NCBI GenBank assembly: GCA_032622095.1
Contig: CP136069.1
Location: forward strand, 32,958,194-33,022,193
Reading direction: 5' to 3'
Length of the DNA: 64,000 nt
Source: Siphonodentalium dalli
Taxonomy: Eukaryota > Mollusca > Scaphopoda > Gadilida > Siphonodentaliidae
The position numbers were made by a program, and so were the translations under genes. How positions within the stretch are numbered: the stretch's first letter is position 1; every line of letters starts with the position of its first letter. The notes beneath the pieces were generated by a model. The model was not told the DNA's origin, made no database searches, and saw only the letters and a program-made list of their open reading frames with translations. Below, piece after piece: positions 40,701 to 55,600 of the stretch.

Positions 40701-43700
40701 TCATTCATTACCAAATGATATTACATAATACGTAAAGAATAATCGCTTGATTGAACTGGTGACCTGACATAATGCATGAGAGACAGTGGCCAACACGAGA
40801 GCGCATTGCGCTCGAGTGCTTTACAATGTGGTCCCTGCCTCGAATGAATTAACCAGTTCAATGAAGTGATCGTTCTGTTTAATATGGTCCACAATACACA
40901 TAAAATTTACCAGATCTCACAATAACACCTTCTATATCCATGACATATATTTTTTATAGCGCGCATGAATACATAAGCTTTAAGGTGCTAGTTAAAGAGG
41001 CAGCATTCACAAGTGATATTATCGTTTATATTCAAAAGAGGAATTAAGGTAAATCACATATAGAAATGTAATAAATAATATAAACACTCACCTGTTCGCC
41101 TAGGGCTCTGATGAGGGCGGCTTTGTTGGGAATTGGCATTTTATGTAGAATTTGAACAATGACTTCATCAATGCCAGTGTCGGAAAATCCGAAGCTTGTC
41201 TTCCTGTGGAACCATTTAGCGAAGTGCTGCTTGAGTCCGTTGGTGGCTCCGGGTACATCTACGAGGGGCAGATGTTCCACGATTTGTTTGTAGATCATCA
41301 ATTCGTGTTCGGGTCTGAGTAGTTTCTCGATCATCTCAACTTCAGATGGTAGGGTTATGTTAGCATCAAATCTCATCTGAGATAAAGAAAGTAAAGTTCT
41401 AATTCAGTACGATATGCTATATAAAGTTCCCAAGTATATACTTGTATGAAGTCCGTATAATTATAATTCATGTTTCACGAGTCATCCCGTGGCATAGTTG
41501 GAGTCCGCATATAAATATTGCATGTCCATTAAGATGGTGGGTTAATTTTTCAATCAACCATTCTCACACGGGGGGGGGGGCGTAAACAGTTTGCGAGACG
41601 TGGTGGTGTTTTTTTTACATTGCCATTTTTTTTACACCCACCCACCCTTTCTTGCATTATTTTTTCATAAAACTTTAGACACCCACCCCAAAACCCCAAA
41701 GCTTTATGTTGGTCCCCTCTGTAAAAACGACCAACCGCTCTATATTGGTCCCTTCTTTGAAAGACCAACTTAAATATTACTTCCTGTTTACAAACATGTA
41801 CAAGACAAATATTTTCTTGGCTGATAATTATGCGATAATCAGCAGTAATAAGCGAACATCTCAACTAAATTGAACTCTAAGCAATCACCAAAGGTAGAAT
41901 ATGATGTGATTATATTGGTAAATTTATAATCCAGCCTATTCATCTGTGTGAGTAGATTAAAAATATGTTGAATCCCCTGGAATGACAACAAAAAATAACT
42001 AGGGCCAGTGTTAGGGCCTATAATAGAATAACAAATTACACAAAATTAAATTTATCTTTTTTCAGACATAAACCAGCATCAACTAGTAGGCCTAGAGCCT
42101 ATAGTAATACCAAAAAGGAAAATGTGCATATGAATTAGCTTTTACGTATGCCTGCATGACCATCGACCCGACCTCGCATTACGACTTAGGACTAGGCCTA
42201 AAATAATGTTTAACCCTTTGAGTTTGAACGCGGATGGTCAATTTAGTGCCAAATCCATATACACGGATGTGCACTTTAGTGACATGTGACCGTGGAGACG
42301 ATGTCACAGTAAGCGTAACGTCATTGTGTTGGTGTAGAATAACTCCAATTTGGTCTTCTGTTTACAGTATACCGGCTGTACTCTTGATCTACTATTATAT
42401 GTCTACCTGTGTCCACTATATATTATAACTATACATTATTCTGATACATTGAGAATACCGGTGGTTATTTGAACGAGTGGGAGCCCCGCGCCAGGGTGCT
42501 ACTAATGCTATGGGGCCATAGTGTTCGAAGGGTTAAAAATAAAATGAGTTGCCCTGCGTTGAGGGTCACATGGCCATAATTGTATCACATATGCTGATAT
42601 GCAATCAATTTTAGTGTACACACACTGATACAAATACTTATTTCATACATTACACTCATGCATCAACTAACTGTATGAATAAAGAGTATATAAGAATTAT
42701 TGTAATTAATATTCTGTCATGAGTTGTTAGCTGATATTGTCAGACTGCATTAAGTTCACCCTACCCTAGAGCTATCTGAAGTATATTTTTTTTATTGAAC
42801 TACATCGTGAACTAGACAATTTTCATTATAAAAACTGCCAAGCAAGCTGAAACAGACACACTAAAAACATTTTGCGTGCAAAAAAAATCAATGAACATTT
42901 TGGGACCCACCCCCACAATATTCACTATTTTTCCATTTTGTATCAACTTATGGGGGCAATTATAACAATATTGAATGTATTAGTGCTTCTCATATTGCAA
43001 CAAGCCACACCATATAAACAAATATGTTTAAAACAGTTGAAAATATGTCAATGAAAAAAAAGTGGTCAAAAACTGTTTCCGGCTTCGCGTACCCACACAC
43101 CCCCCACCTCATGTCTCGTAAACAAAATTCGCCCCCCCCCCCCTGTCTCACACATGAACTATTTACGGTCAATCAAAGCGCTAAGCTGGACAGAGTTCAG
43201 TCCCCTGCTAAGCTGGTCAGAGTTCAGTCCCCTGCTAAGCTGGTCAGAGTTCAGTCCCCTGCCAAGCTGGTCAGAGTTCAGTCCCCTGCTAAGCTGTGTA
43301 GAGTTCAGTCCCCTGCTCAGCTGGTCTTACTGAACAAAGAACGTGAGGAAATCCCCAATTTATTTTATTTAAGAATTCTTTCGGTTACAATTAATTCCGC
43401 GTTATTCTGAGAAACCCAACTGTCCATATCCATTTGAACATGTCATGTATCATGTCATGACGGGAGCTGCGCTGCTGCAGCATTAACTATCCTGTGCCAG
43501 TACATTATCTTATACAATCGAGTCTCCCATTGTCTTACCGGTCAAGATAACTATATATTTAACCCTTTCATGGCGGCAGCGGCGCTGGTGTATCATTAAA
43601 TATAATGTTGGGAGCCGCGCATATATAAGAGAATACATTGGTATACATGGTCACGGTAAATATTATTAGACTAATGTATTATCTTATGTACGAGAGGCTC

Positions 43701-46700
43701 CCAATGTAAGGCTCGCATATACAAGAGAATGCATTTGATCATGGTTTTTCGCAAAATTCCAGGAAGCTCCAGTCATGGAGGGGTTAACATTTCCAAACCG
43801 AACCAGCTTACCTCCCATGGTGCGGCACCGTTGACTTCCTGGGAGTATGGCGCCTCTGCGGAGAAGACAGTTCCTGGTGTCTTGGTAACTTCCTCTGGGG
43901 ATATCGGTGTCTGCTTGTACTTCATTGCGACGTTCGTCTCGTTGGCTCTAATTCCTGGAGTCATAATTGCTTCAAACTGAGCTCTGAATTTCTTCTCACC
44001 GCCCTTGGTTGCGAGGACCGCGACGAGACCGTAGGTTGATCTTCCGGTCGGGTCAACAACAGGTTTGTTCAATCGTTCCGCCAAGAAGTCAGTGGTTACG
44101 TCTTTAGTTCTGAGGTCGTGGAATTCTGATGGACTTGTGATAGTTTCTTGTTCGTCTTCCTGGCTGTATGTAAAGCCGGGAATCCAGGAGCCGAAGTTGG
44201 ACCAAAGTCCCGCATTCTCCGCTTCTTGAGCCGCTGCTTCTTCTGCTTGTCTGAAACCTGGAACCTTATTTGCTGGTTTGTTACCTAGCGCCAACTGAGC
44301 CTGGAATTCGATAGCCGTCGGTGCGTTCTCCGTTGCGATTATGCGGATAACTGCTCTTTGTTTTGCGGACAATGGGCATGGTTTGGCCGCCATTTTATAA
44401 GCTGAACGTTCAGTCGTCTGTCTCTCGCAGATAACGGCGATTCCAGTTGATCCTTCAAACCATTTGTGGACAGACTGGAAATATTTGAAATATGTTATTA
44501 TTGATAACTGACGCACGAACCATGCAGCACACTGTTGCGTGCAAAATCGCTGGGTATCATGCTACTACATTTTCAGATTTGTACAGTTTCTGACAAGAAA
44601 CCAGTCTATTGTGCAAGGGACAGTGAGACATGAGTCACAAAAATACTGACTGCAGCAAGCTAGCAATTTGTACTATTACTTCCATAGTAGAAACTTATAT
44701 AATGTTAACTTTACATTGTAAATGAAACTTTCGTGCGTTAGACTGGTCATTGTGCCAATCGAAACATCCACATGAATCGTAGTAACCTGACACATGTCTG
44801 GCGTATAGCTACCGCATGCCTAAATGATAAACGAAGACTTACAAAGCACGACCCAAATAACGGTTCGTTACCCATAAATGCTCTGCAGATGCTACACACA
44901 TATTTATTACTGAGTCACATTTTGTTGTGAGTTTTTTGTTAGTATTATTTACATATGCATAGAAACAGCCTGCCGCTGAAAGAATTTACAGAAAGGCCAA
45001 ATGTTATAGTCGTGATCGAATTGCTAAATACAAAAGACAAACAGTATATCGCCAGTTATGTAGATTAATATATTAATACGACATATTATAGAGAAATTTA
45101 ATTATATTAGGAAGGTATATATATTATACTTTATTGCAATTATATCATAAATGAATGTTATAGCGATGTTATATTTGAATCTTATGTGTATTTCAAGTAT
45201 CTCGTTTACGTTCTCGATAAGCCATGTTGACCGCATGTATTTATTCATGTATCCTTATCTCCATACCTTTACTAAGAGAATGAGAAATAAACGAATTGAA
45301 TTGAATTGAATTGTGCCTGACTAACTCAGTTCCTGGATTACGGTATATTTATACATTCACAAATTAATCACACAACTACTGAAAGTTCATTGTAAAACAG
45401 TTTATTAATTAGCTGTAGGTTATTGGCCGCAATAATTAGAAAGCTGCCCGCCAAGTAAAAAAAGTCGGCCAATAAGTACAAAAAAGTCAGCCAATAAGTC
45501 AACGGTAACGTAAATGACGTCATACGTATTTAGCTCGATCGGCAAAGAATATATTGGGTCGACGAAAGATAGATTGCAGTTGCTTTCGGGTGAGTCACTG
45601 ATTTTGGGAGTAAAGATGCGTGGATGAACTACATGTATCCGTATACTATCATTCCCTGCTGAAATTAAATACTTATTAATTGGTTGTTTCCACATTGACC
45701 GAGTTATGAGGCCTCATAACTCGGCCAATATGGAAACAACCAATTAACAACATATAATATTATTTGTATAGCTATAACATTGCGTAGATTTGTGATAAAA
45801 CAACTAGTTATGTGGGTCACGAGGTTCGGCATCAGGTTCAGGGTATTTAGGGACCGTCTCATCATGTTATTAAATGAATATCTTATCAATATTTACCGGG
45901 AATGATCGTGGTCCATTTGTACGAACCACCTCCTTGACACACATCTTTGGCCAGTGTGGCTTCTCAAAGTTGGCTCTTTCGATGAACGTTACTGGCTCAA
46001 TAGCAAGTATGATCTTTGGTTGAGTCTAAAAGAAATACAAACATGTGTGAATCACTCCAGAAATCTGAAAAACGTTGGAACGTGGCTAAGAATGCCACCG
46101 CCTATATCTGGACTAACGATGATACGGTGATGATGAGAATGCTGGAATGCTCGCTGTTTCAATACCCGCACCAAGTTGTGATCCTTGAGCAAGGTAACTC
46201 GTACTGTGTCGGCTTCGCACCACTCATGCGTTAAAAGAGTACAAGTCAGCTTGTCATACTGATGAGTATCAGAGCATGTTCTGATCAAACTAGAGTAGCG
46301 CCTGCAATGGCTGCAGCCAATTAATTGGTTAATCGCTATATAAAACTGGTCATTATTATTATTTTTGGGAAGGACCATATAGATAGATATTCCACAAACC
46401 ATATTACTGAACCAGATCGACAAGGGACAACGGTGGTGATAACGATAATGATGAATATGACGACGATTACAATGATGATGATGAAAATAATGATGATGAC
46501 GATGACAGTAATGATGATACTGACGATGACAATGATGATGACGATTGCAATACTTATGACGACGATGACAACGAAGATGATGCTGCTGCTGATGATAATG
46601 ATGAATATGTCGACGATAACAATAATGATGATGAAAATAATAATGCTGACGATGACAAAGAAGATAATGATGCTGCTGCTGATGGTGATGGTGATACGAT

Positions 46701-49566
46701 GACAATGACGATGGCGAGTATGTCGATCATTATGATTATGATGATTGAATCATAGCGGTGATGATTATGATGTCGACGATGATGATGATGCTGATGATGA
46801 TGCTGATGATGATGATTATGATGATGATGATGATCGTTATGATTATGATGTCGAAGATGACGATGATGATGATGGCGATGATGACGATGGTGATGATGAT
46901 GATGTTGACGGCGAAAATGATGATAATAACAATGCCGGAGGATGATGATGATGGTGACGCCGTTGATGATGTTGATGATTATAGTGACGACGATGACGAC
47001 GACGATGATGATACGGTGATGATGAGAATGATGATTGATGATTGCGGTCATGATGATTATGTTTGTTTGTTTTTATTGGAATAAACACACATCAATGAAG
47101 GAATGTAAATATAAACAGAGGTACACATTATAATATATCAAGTGACATTCTTCCAATTCGCTCACATCTCGCTCGCTTCATTTACCCGTCTTTCGTACAC
47201 CATATGCACTCCCAGTGACTGGCATGTAAATTGGGATAAATCGAATATATGTTCATTTTAATATATTAATTCAGATTTTAAATCTTTGAACTTTGTTCCT
47301 GTGTACGGCGTATCGGTACGACATCTAACCATAGACGGCATTGTGATATTGGCGGGGGTATCGTATTTCCGGTTATAATAACTAAGTGAGTTTTCGAGTT
47401 GGTGAAGAGATAATTTCCAGGACACTCAAGTTGATTTGTGTTGACTTGTGGGTACATGTTACACATGTACACATGTAAAGCCTTTTCTAAAAGGAACAAG
47501 TTTTTCGAAAATTCTTCTTGTTTCGATTGGCATCGTGCGGAATACTTCTCACATTGGTGTCTATAATGATGATCATGTTGATGAAGAAGATTATGATGGT
47601 AATGTTGAAGACGACGATGATAATTATGCCGTCGATTATGGTGGTGATGATGACAATGAGGATACATTTACGATCACTATGTTGTAAATAGTGTACATAT
47701 GTTCCTTTCTCAACTCTTATATCATCTTAATTTCTCATAAAAAGAACTGACGCAGTCAGACGAAGTTACATGTTTAATGATTTTATCCAATATTGAACTT
47801 TGGTACAAAACATAATGTGATTTAGACTGTTTAAATGTACTCACGTTCTTCGGGACGTCGATCTCGGTGATAATTTTAAGTTTCTTGATGTCCAACTTAG
47901 CGCCAAGCTTAATGGGGACGGCAGAAACGATCTTGTAGCTGACGGCTGCTCCTGATTTGATGAACGGTGTTATTACTTGAATGGCTCCCTTAATAGCTGC
48001 AGTCAACCTGTTGGTTGAAAGACGTATTTGAAAACCTTCTATACAAAGAAAGTAAGAAAGTGTTGCTGCATCGAGATGCCGGTATCCTGTGTATTGTTCA
48101 CATGATTATATGCGAGATATACACATGACAAACAGGCTCCATATTGTATCGACAGGCCATGTGCCGTGTATTCTGATGTCGCGTTGTTTTGGGCGATCGG
48201 TGATCCCTATCAGGTCAATAACCCAGTTACCACCTTATATATAGGGCTGCATGACGTTATCTTGTGATATATTACATTATATATAGAGCTGAACGACGTT
48301 ACCTTGTTACCTATGTGTATTCTGGTGTCCGTTGTTTTTGGTGATCGGTCGTCCCTATCAGGTCAATAACACAGTTACTACCTTATATATAGGGCTGCAC
48401 GACGTTATGCGTCTATTCCTGACATAGTTCAAACATAAAATCTGACCTGAACAGTAACATCGACCCGACTAGACATAAAAACACAGGTAATCCCATTATG
48501 ACAATCCACGCAGGTAATCCCATTGCCAATATAACAATCCCAGCAGAACATGGTTATGCAGCAATAACCGGCCCAACATGTCTAAATACACAAAATTACG
48601 TCTGATTTAGACGGTTCTAATTTGTTAATACACGCGTGTATGTATAGAACAAACGGACCGCGAGTGCCCTCAGTCTCTCTTCTGAGATTTGCTGGTTTTA
48701 AAGATCTGGTTTCGAAAACTCGAAAGACTTCTACGTTCAGCATGTAATTGTTGTCGTTTTTCATTTCACCAAATAATTTCGACAACGAAAATTAAAATTC
48801 AGGCTTTTCCATTCGAAGATCATGTAAAGCTCATTAACTTAACCAGATATGACACAGAGATATCACGAAGCGACGCTCACGGCGGTGTACTATAACATGT
48901 ATGTTTTTGTCTGGAGGAGTATTTGATGGAAGAAGAACCTATTCGGCAATGACCAATTCAACGTTACTTACACTGGCTTGATGTCCAATTTGACACCAGC
49001 CTCAACCGGAAGTTGTCCGTTACGGATAGAAGAGAATATGGAGGGTTCGACGTTGAATGCCGCGCTTCCAGTGGCCGCCATGATGTATGAAGCCTCCAGC
49101 TGAATGTTTAGCGGCAAACCGGCTCCGGTCGGGATATAAGTGTCAACAATAGAATTAGCAGTAACCCTGTTCATGTTGATCTCCATTCCGGTCTTGAGGG
49201 CGGCCTCGTTCAAAGTTATACCCATGAATCCTGAAAGCAAATTTGTAGCGACATGTATAGTGTTAGTCTCCCTTCTGAGATTGGTTGGTTATGAAATGAG
49301 TGTTCTAGTCCCATTGTCAAGTTGTAATTTCTGTAATCATGTTTATCTCTATTTCATTTTATTTGCTATGTCAACTTGTCTGTTGTGTTCCTTAATATGT
49401 TTGGTAATAATCATATTTGGATTCTATTGCAATACATATTGAAGTTTGAATTTGTATGGGAAAACTTGGTATTTGATTTAAAACAATATCACATTTGTAC
49501 ATTTGACCATGCCACTCCTGTACGCAATATTCATATGCTCACTTTAGAATATGATATTGTTTACCA

Positions 49567-49622
<56 letters not shown>

Positions 49623-52600
49623 ACAAATAAATACTACTACGTATACTATGAACACCATTGAACCCCTATTTCAGGGCGGCCTCGTTTAGGGTTATAATAT
49701 ACACCTAAGAACTCTATGGAACGGTGATTTGGCAGCGAAAAGTTTTGAAAGTTACAAGACGCATTATAGAGACGAATGCCGGCTGATACGGACCCTGGCT
49801 CTTACGGACCCTGGCTCATACGGACCCTGGCTTTTACGGACCACCGGCTCATACGGACCCTGGCTTATACGGACCCTCGGCTTATACGGACCCTGGCTCA
49901 TACGGACCTCAATTAAAATATACAATTTTATTTTTTATGTTTATTTAAATAAAATCAAAATACTGACAACATACATACTGAGATAACAAAAAATCTGATG
50001 ATAACAAAAATGGACCAACGTTACATCAGACGAACATTATCTAAATTGGGGCGTACAGCTTGGCGGCTTCTTTCAGTAGTTTGCTGGCAGTTATCATCAT
50101 CGACGAGTAGTAGCTGTTGTGCTCTCAAGTAGAACATTCAGGTTCAATGCAGTCATTGTGGAATTATGCCAGTCAAAAATAAATCAGTTGAATATATACC
50201 AGTTGTGTTTTTACTAACATGTTTTCATAACAAATCAAACTCAGTGGATTCATACTAATCACCATTCACTGACCATTCATCATCGCGTGTCTGTTTATAA
50301 AACAATATAAGGGATCACACACGAGTGTGTATACAAGGGACAATAAATCAGTTGAAACAAGTTGTGTTTTTACTAACATGTTTTCGTAACAAATCAAACT
50401 CAGTGGATTCATCCTCATCACCATTCACTGACCATTTATCACCGCGTGTCTGTTTATACAACGACATAAAGGGATCACACGCGCGTGTTTATACAACGAT
50501 GAAGAGATTAATTAACGCGATTCAATAAATGCTTTTTCAAGCCAGAACATCACCGAAATTCTCAATTAATACAGATATATGTGTGAAAATACAATCATAA
50601 TTATATATTAAATTCATAAATATAAATTTGAAAAAAATCGGTTAAATTCATAAATATAAGTTTGAAAATCACCAAAAAAATCACAAAAATTCTCAATTAA
50701 TACAGATATATGTGTAAAAAGACAATCATAATTATATATTAAATTCATAAATATAAGTTTGAAAATTGCATATTTTAATTGAGGTCCGTATGAGCCGGGG
50801 TCCGTATAAGCCAGGGTCCGTATCAGCCGGTGGTCCGTATAAGCCAGGGTCCGTAAGAGCCAGGGTCCGTAAGAGCCAGGGTCCGTATAAGCCGCATACC
50901 ATAGAGACATTGCTTTCAAGCTTCAAATCAACCCGTTGAATACTGAATCGATTCTCCCATTCACTTATAAAAGTACACAATGGAATGGTATATTATTCAT
51001 TTGGAGGGGTGTTCGGATAAGAGAAGGAGACGACAACTAGACACAACGGCAATTGAAGCGCAGATGGAGTTATATTATTTGTTGGGAAATATTGATGTAA
51101 TAGTATCAACAAACGGCCAGTTTACGGCCTATTGTCGTTTATTGAACTCAGAATCTTAAAATGTCCTAATGGATCACTACTCGTCAATGAGTATTTGAAA
51201 AATGGTTATCATGATTTTCATGTCATGTTCTTGGATTTCTCGTGTATTTACGATGAAGCATATTTCAACAATATGATTAATGGTGAGACGACCTCCTACA
51301 TAAAGGCTTACCTGTCGTCGCTACCTCCTTCATAAAGGCTTACATGTCTTCACGACCTCATTCATAAAGGCTTACCTGTCATCACGACCTCATTCATAAA
51401 GGCTAACATGTCACCACGACCTCATTCATAAAGGCTAACGTGTCACCACGACCTCATTCATAAAGGCTTACCTGTCTTCACGACTTCATTCATAAAGGCT
51501 AGCATGACACCATGACCTCGTGCATAAAGGCTAACATGTCACCACGACATTCTTCATAATGGCTTACCTATCCTCACGACCTCCTTCGCAGTCGTACCTG
51601 TCTCCGCGGCCCTCTATATAAACGCTCACCTGTCTCCTTCACGTCACGACCTCATTTATAAAGGCTTACCTGTCTTCACGACTTCATTCATAAAGGCTAG
51701 CATGACACCATGACCTCGTGCATAAAGGCTAATATGTCACCACGACATTCTTCATAATGGCTTACCTATCCTCACGACCTCCTTCGCAGTCGTACCTGTC
51801 TCCGCGGCCCTCTATATAAACGCTCACCTGTCTCCTTCACGTCACGACCTCATTTATAAAGGCTTACCTGTCTTCACGACCTCCTTAATATATTCCTCGT
51901 TAAGTGTCCAGTAATTCAGTTCGTGTCCGAAGACTCTGACGTAGGCCTGTCCCCATGGCTGGCGTGCTTCACGTGGTTGAATGTTCAGCTGCAAAGACAG
52001 AACGTGATGTGAAAGAGAACTGAGAAATATTTAGCGAGAGTCCAGATAGGATAGGATAGGATAATTTATGTACAATATACATGAATTATACAATGGCAGA
52101 AATACATAATAAGGTAAAGCAGTATATTGTCAGGGGTAGCCTAGCCTTATCGGGCTGTCTTCCTGCTATCCCCTAAATCAGGTATGAGTATAAATAATAG
52201 AATAGATGCTTGTATCCATATCCTCGCACACGTACAGACTATAATCATATATAACACTTTGCAGAATCCAGTACTTAGGGCATATCAAAAACAAGTATTG
52301 GTGTGGTTGTGAGCCAATCCAGACGAGTTATAAGATCGAAAATGTATCATCTCTCCATATGAATGTTTTGAACTGTTCAGATTTTCTAATATGACAGTTT
52401 CGGTTCCAGTGCCAGTTCCATGAGTTTATTAGGATGTCAGATGATAGCGAGGCGTCGCAAATCTACGCCCATTGACAAGTCGCATTATTTTTTTTGGGAC
52501 AACAATATTTATGATTGAGATTTCGAACTGAGAACACATCCCAACACCCAAGTGGAAGTCTAGCGATTATGGGGACATACATGACCACTAACAAATTATG

Positions 52601-55600
52601 CTGTGGCTGAGTTCTAAGAACTAGTTATATTGTTGTTAGGGGAGATTACTCTATCATAGATGCATTATGTGCACACACATATTTCCCATGGTGTTATCAT
52701 GGTATATTTCTCATGGTGTTATCATGGTATACTAATCTATCATATGTACACACTTACAGTTATCATGATGTTTTCAGGGTAGACTACTCTATCATCATAT
52801 GCACACACTCACATTTCTCTTGATGTTATCAGGGTAGACTACTCTGTCATTATATGCACACACCCACAGTACTATTGGTGTTATCATGGTAGACTAATCT
52901 ATCATTTGTACACACTTACAGTTCTCGTAACGTTATCAGTGTAAACTACAATATCATTATATGCACACGCTCACATTTCTCACGATGTTACCAGGGTAGA
53001 CTACACTATCATTATATGTACACACTCACAGTTCTCACGATGTTACCAGGGTAGACTACACTATCATTATATGTACACACTCACAGTTCTCACGATGTTA
53101 CCAGGGTAGCTAAGACTACTCTATCAGTATATGTACACACTCACAGTTCTCATGATGTTATCAGTGTAGACTACTCTGTCATTATATGTACATACTCACA
53201 TTTCTCATGATGTTATCAGTGTAGACTACTCTGTCATTATATGTACACACTCACAGTTCTCATGATGTTATCAGTGTAGACTACTCTGTCATTATATGTA
53301 CACACTCACAGTTCTCATGATGTTATCAGTGTAGACTACTCTGTCATTATATGAACAAACTCACAGTTCTCATGATGTTCTCGATGAGTTCTTCTCCTGC
53401 TCCTCCTGCTCCTCCGGTGCTCCTCTCGTGGCGCTTCAGAATATCGAACGCTGATTTCGATGAATAGAAGCTTCCTCCTGGTCCAAAGATTCTCTGCAGG
53501 ATGGCATTGACGCCCTCACTTCTGTATCCAATCTGAAAAATGCCGAGTAATAAATGAAATTAACACTTTCTATACTAAATTATTTCGCCCATCAGCTTAT
53601 AAAAGTATGCACTGGAATGGTACAGTATTCATTTGGAGGGATGTTGAGGTACTAAAAGCAGACGATAGACAGGCGAAAAAAATTCAAGTGCAACAGGATT
53701 TATTTTAGTTGGTGAGGGGTAAAATGCAGATAATTAGTTCAGCAAAACGGTCGTTTGTTCAAGTTATTACCTGTACATTTCGTAACGAAACTACTCGTCA
53801 GTGAGTACTTAGCATAGAAAGGGTTCCGTCATGTAACATTCCCGTATGTAGCCTTACACGGACCCAAGCAGCCGGCATCCATCAGTGCATCATTCTCTAT
53901 GTATGGGGTATAAAGGTATCACCAATACGTATTTAGTAAATACAAGTTTAATAAAAGTACAGGAAAAAAGCTGAGATTGAGGGTTTATTTACACCAATGT
54001 GATTCTGGCAGACAAGATAAGTAAGTAAGAAGCAACAGTCCGAACAGAAGGGTATAGGTAGACTCGCGAACGAAGATCGACTCTGATTTAAGCATGTAAG
54101 AAAATAGCCGAATCACCCCAAACAATGGGCCCGTGTCGCAGAACAGAGTAAGAAACTGTCGAATCACCGCAACCCATGGGCCGGAGTCGAGGAACCATGT
54201 ACGAAAATAGCTGAATCTTCCAACCCATGGGCCCGTGTCGCAGAACCATGTAGGAAACAGTCCAATCACTACAAACCATGGGCCGGTGTCGGGGAACCAT
54301 GTAGGAACGCAGCCTAATCACCCCAAACCATGGGCCCGTGTGGAAGAATCATGTACGAAAACAGCCGAATCACCCAAGCCATAAGCCCGTGTCGCAGAAC
54401 CATGTAGGAAACAGTCCAATCACTACAAACCATGGGCCGGTGTCGGGGAACTATGTAGGAAAACAGCCTAATCACCACACACCATGGGCCCGTGTGGAGG
54501 AATCATGTACGAAAACAGCCGAATCACCCAAACCATAGGCCCGTGTCTCGAAAGCATGTAAGGAAATTTCGCTGACGAACACATCCTATTCGGCCATTTA
54601 GATCAGTCCGGAATCAACGAATACATCGGATCACGGAAACATGCACGAAAATAGCCGATTTGGGTCAAAATTTGGGCCGTGGCCGCGGAAACAATCGAAT
54701 CGCCCAGACCAATGCAACTGTATCAGAAACATGTATGTGTGAGCTCGTGGCACCGGAAACATGTACGGAAAGAGCCAACTCACCTCGAACAGCGGGCTCA
54801 TTATTCCGGATGCGTACTGTTCATACTTGACTGAAGCAGCCTTTGGAATGTATGGCGTATCAGATCCGATGGTCACGAGGTCAACAGCGCCGGCCAGGTT
54901 ATAGTTCTCTGTGAAATGAAAATGTAGGTTGAAACAATGAGGTCAACAGCACCGGCCATGTTATAATTATCTGTGATAATACAAAGACATGTGCTCAAAC
55001 AACGAAGTCAGGAGCGCCAGTAATGTTAAAATTATCAGTGATAATACAACGATATGTGTTCAAACAACGAAATAAGTAGCGCCAGTCATGTTATAATTAT
55101 CTGTGATAATAAAAAGATATGTGTTCAAACAACGAAATCAGGAGCGCCAGTAATATTAAAATTATCATTGATAATACAACGATATGTGTGTAAACAACGA
55201 AGTCATTAGCGCCGGTCATATTATGATTATATGTGACAATACAAAGATATACGTTTAAACAACGAAGTCAGTAGCGCCGGTCATATTATAATTATCTGTG
55301 ATAATACAAAGGTATACGTTCCAACCACGAAGTCAGTAGCGCCCTCCATGTTATAATTATCTGGGATAATACAAAGATATACGTTCAAACAACGAAGTAA
55401 GTATCGCCGGCCATGTTATAAATATCTGTGATAATACAACGATGTACGTTCAAACAACCAAGTCAGTAGCACCCGCCATGTTGTAATTATACGTGATAAT
55501 ACAAAGATATACGTTAAAACAACGAAGTAAGTATCGCCGGCCATGTTATAACTATCTGTGATAATACAAATATATACGTTCAAACAACCAAGTCAGTAGC

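Noticed and set aside
46052-47051. Histidine-, aspartate- or serine-rich open frames on both strands
   Set aside because: They are translations of the GAT microsatellite in different frames.
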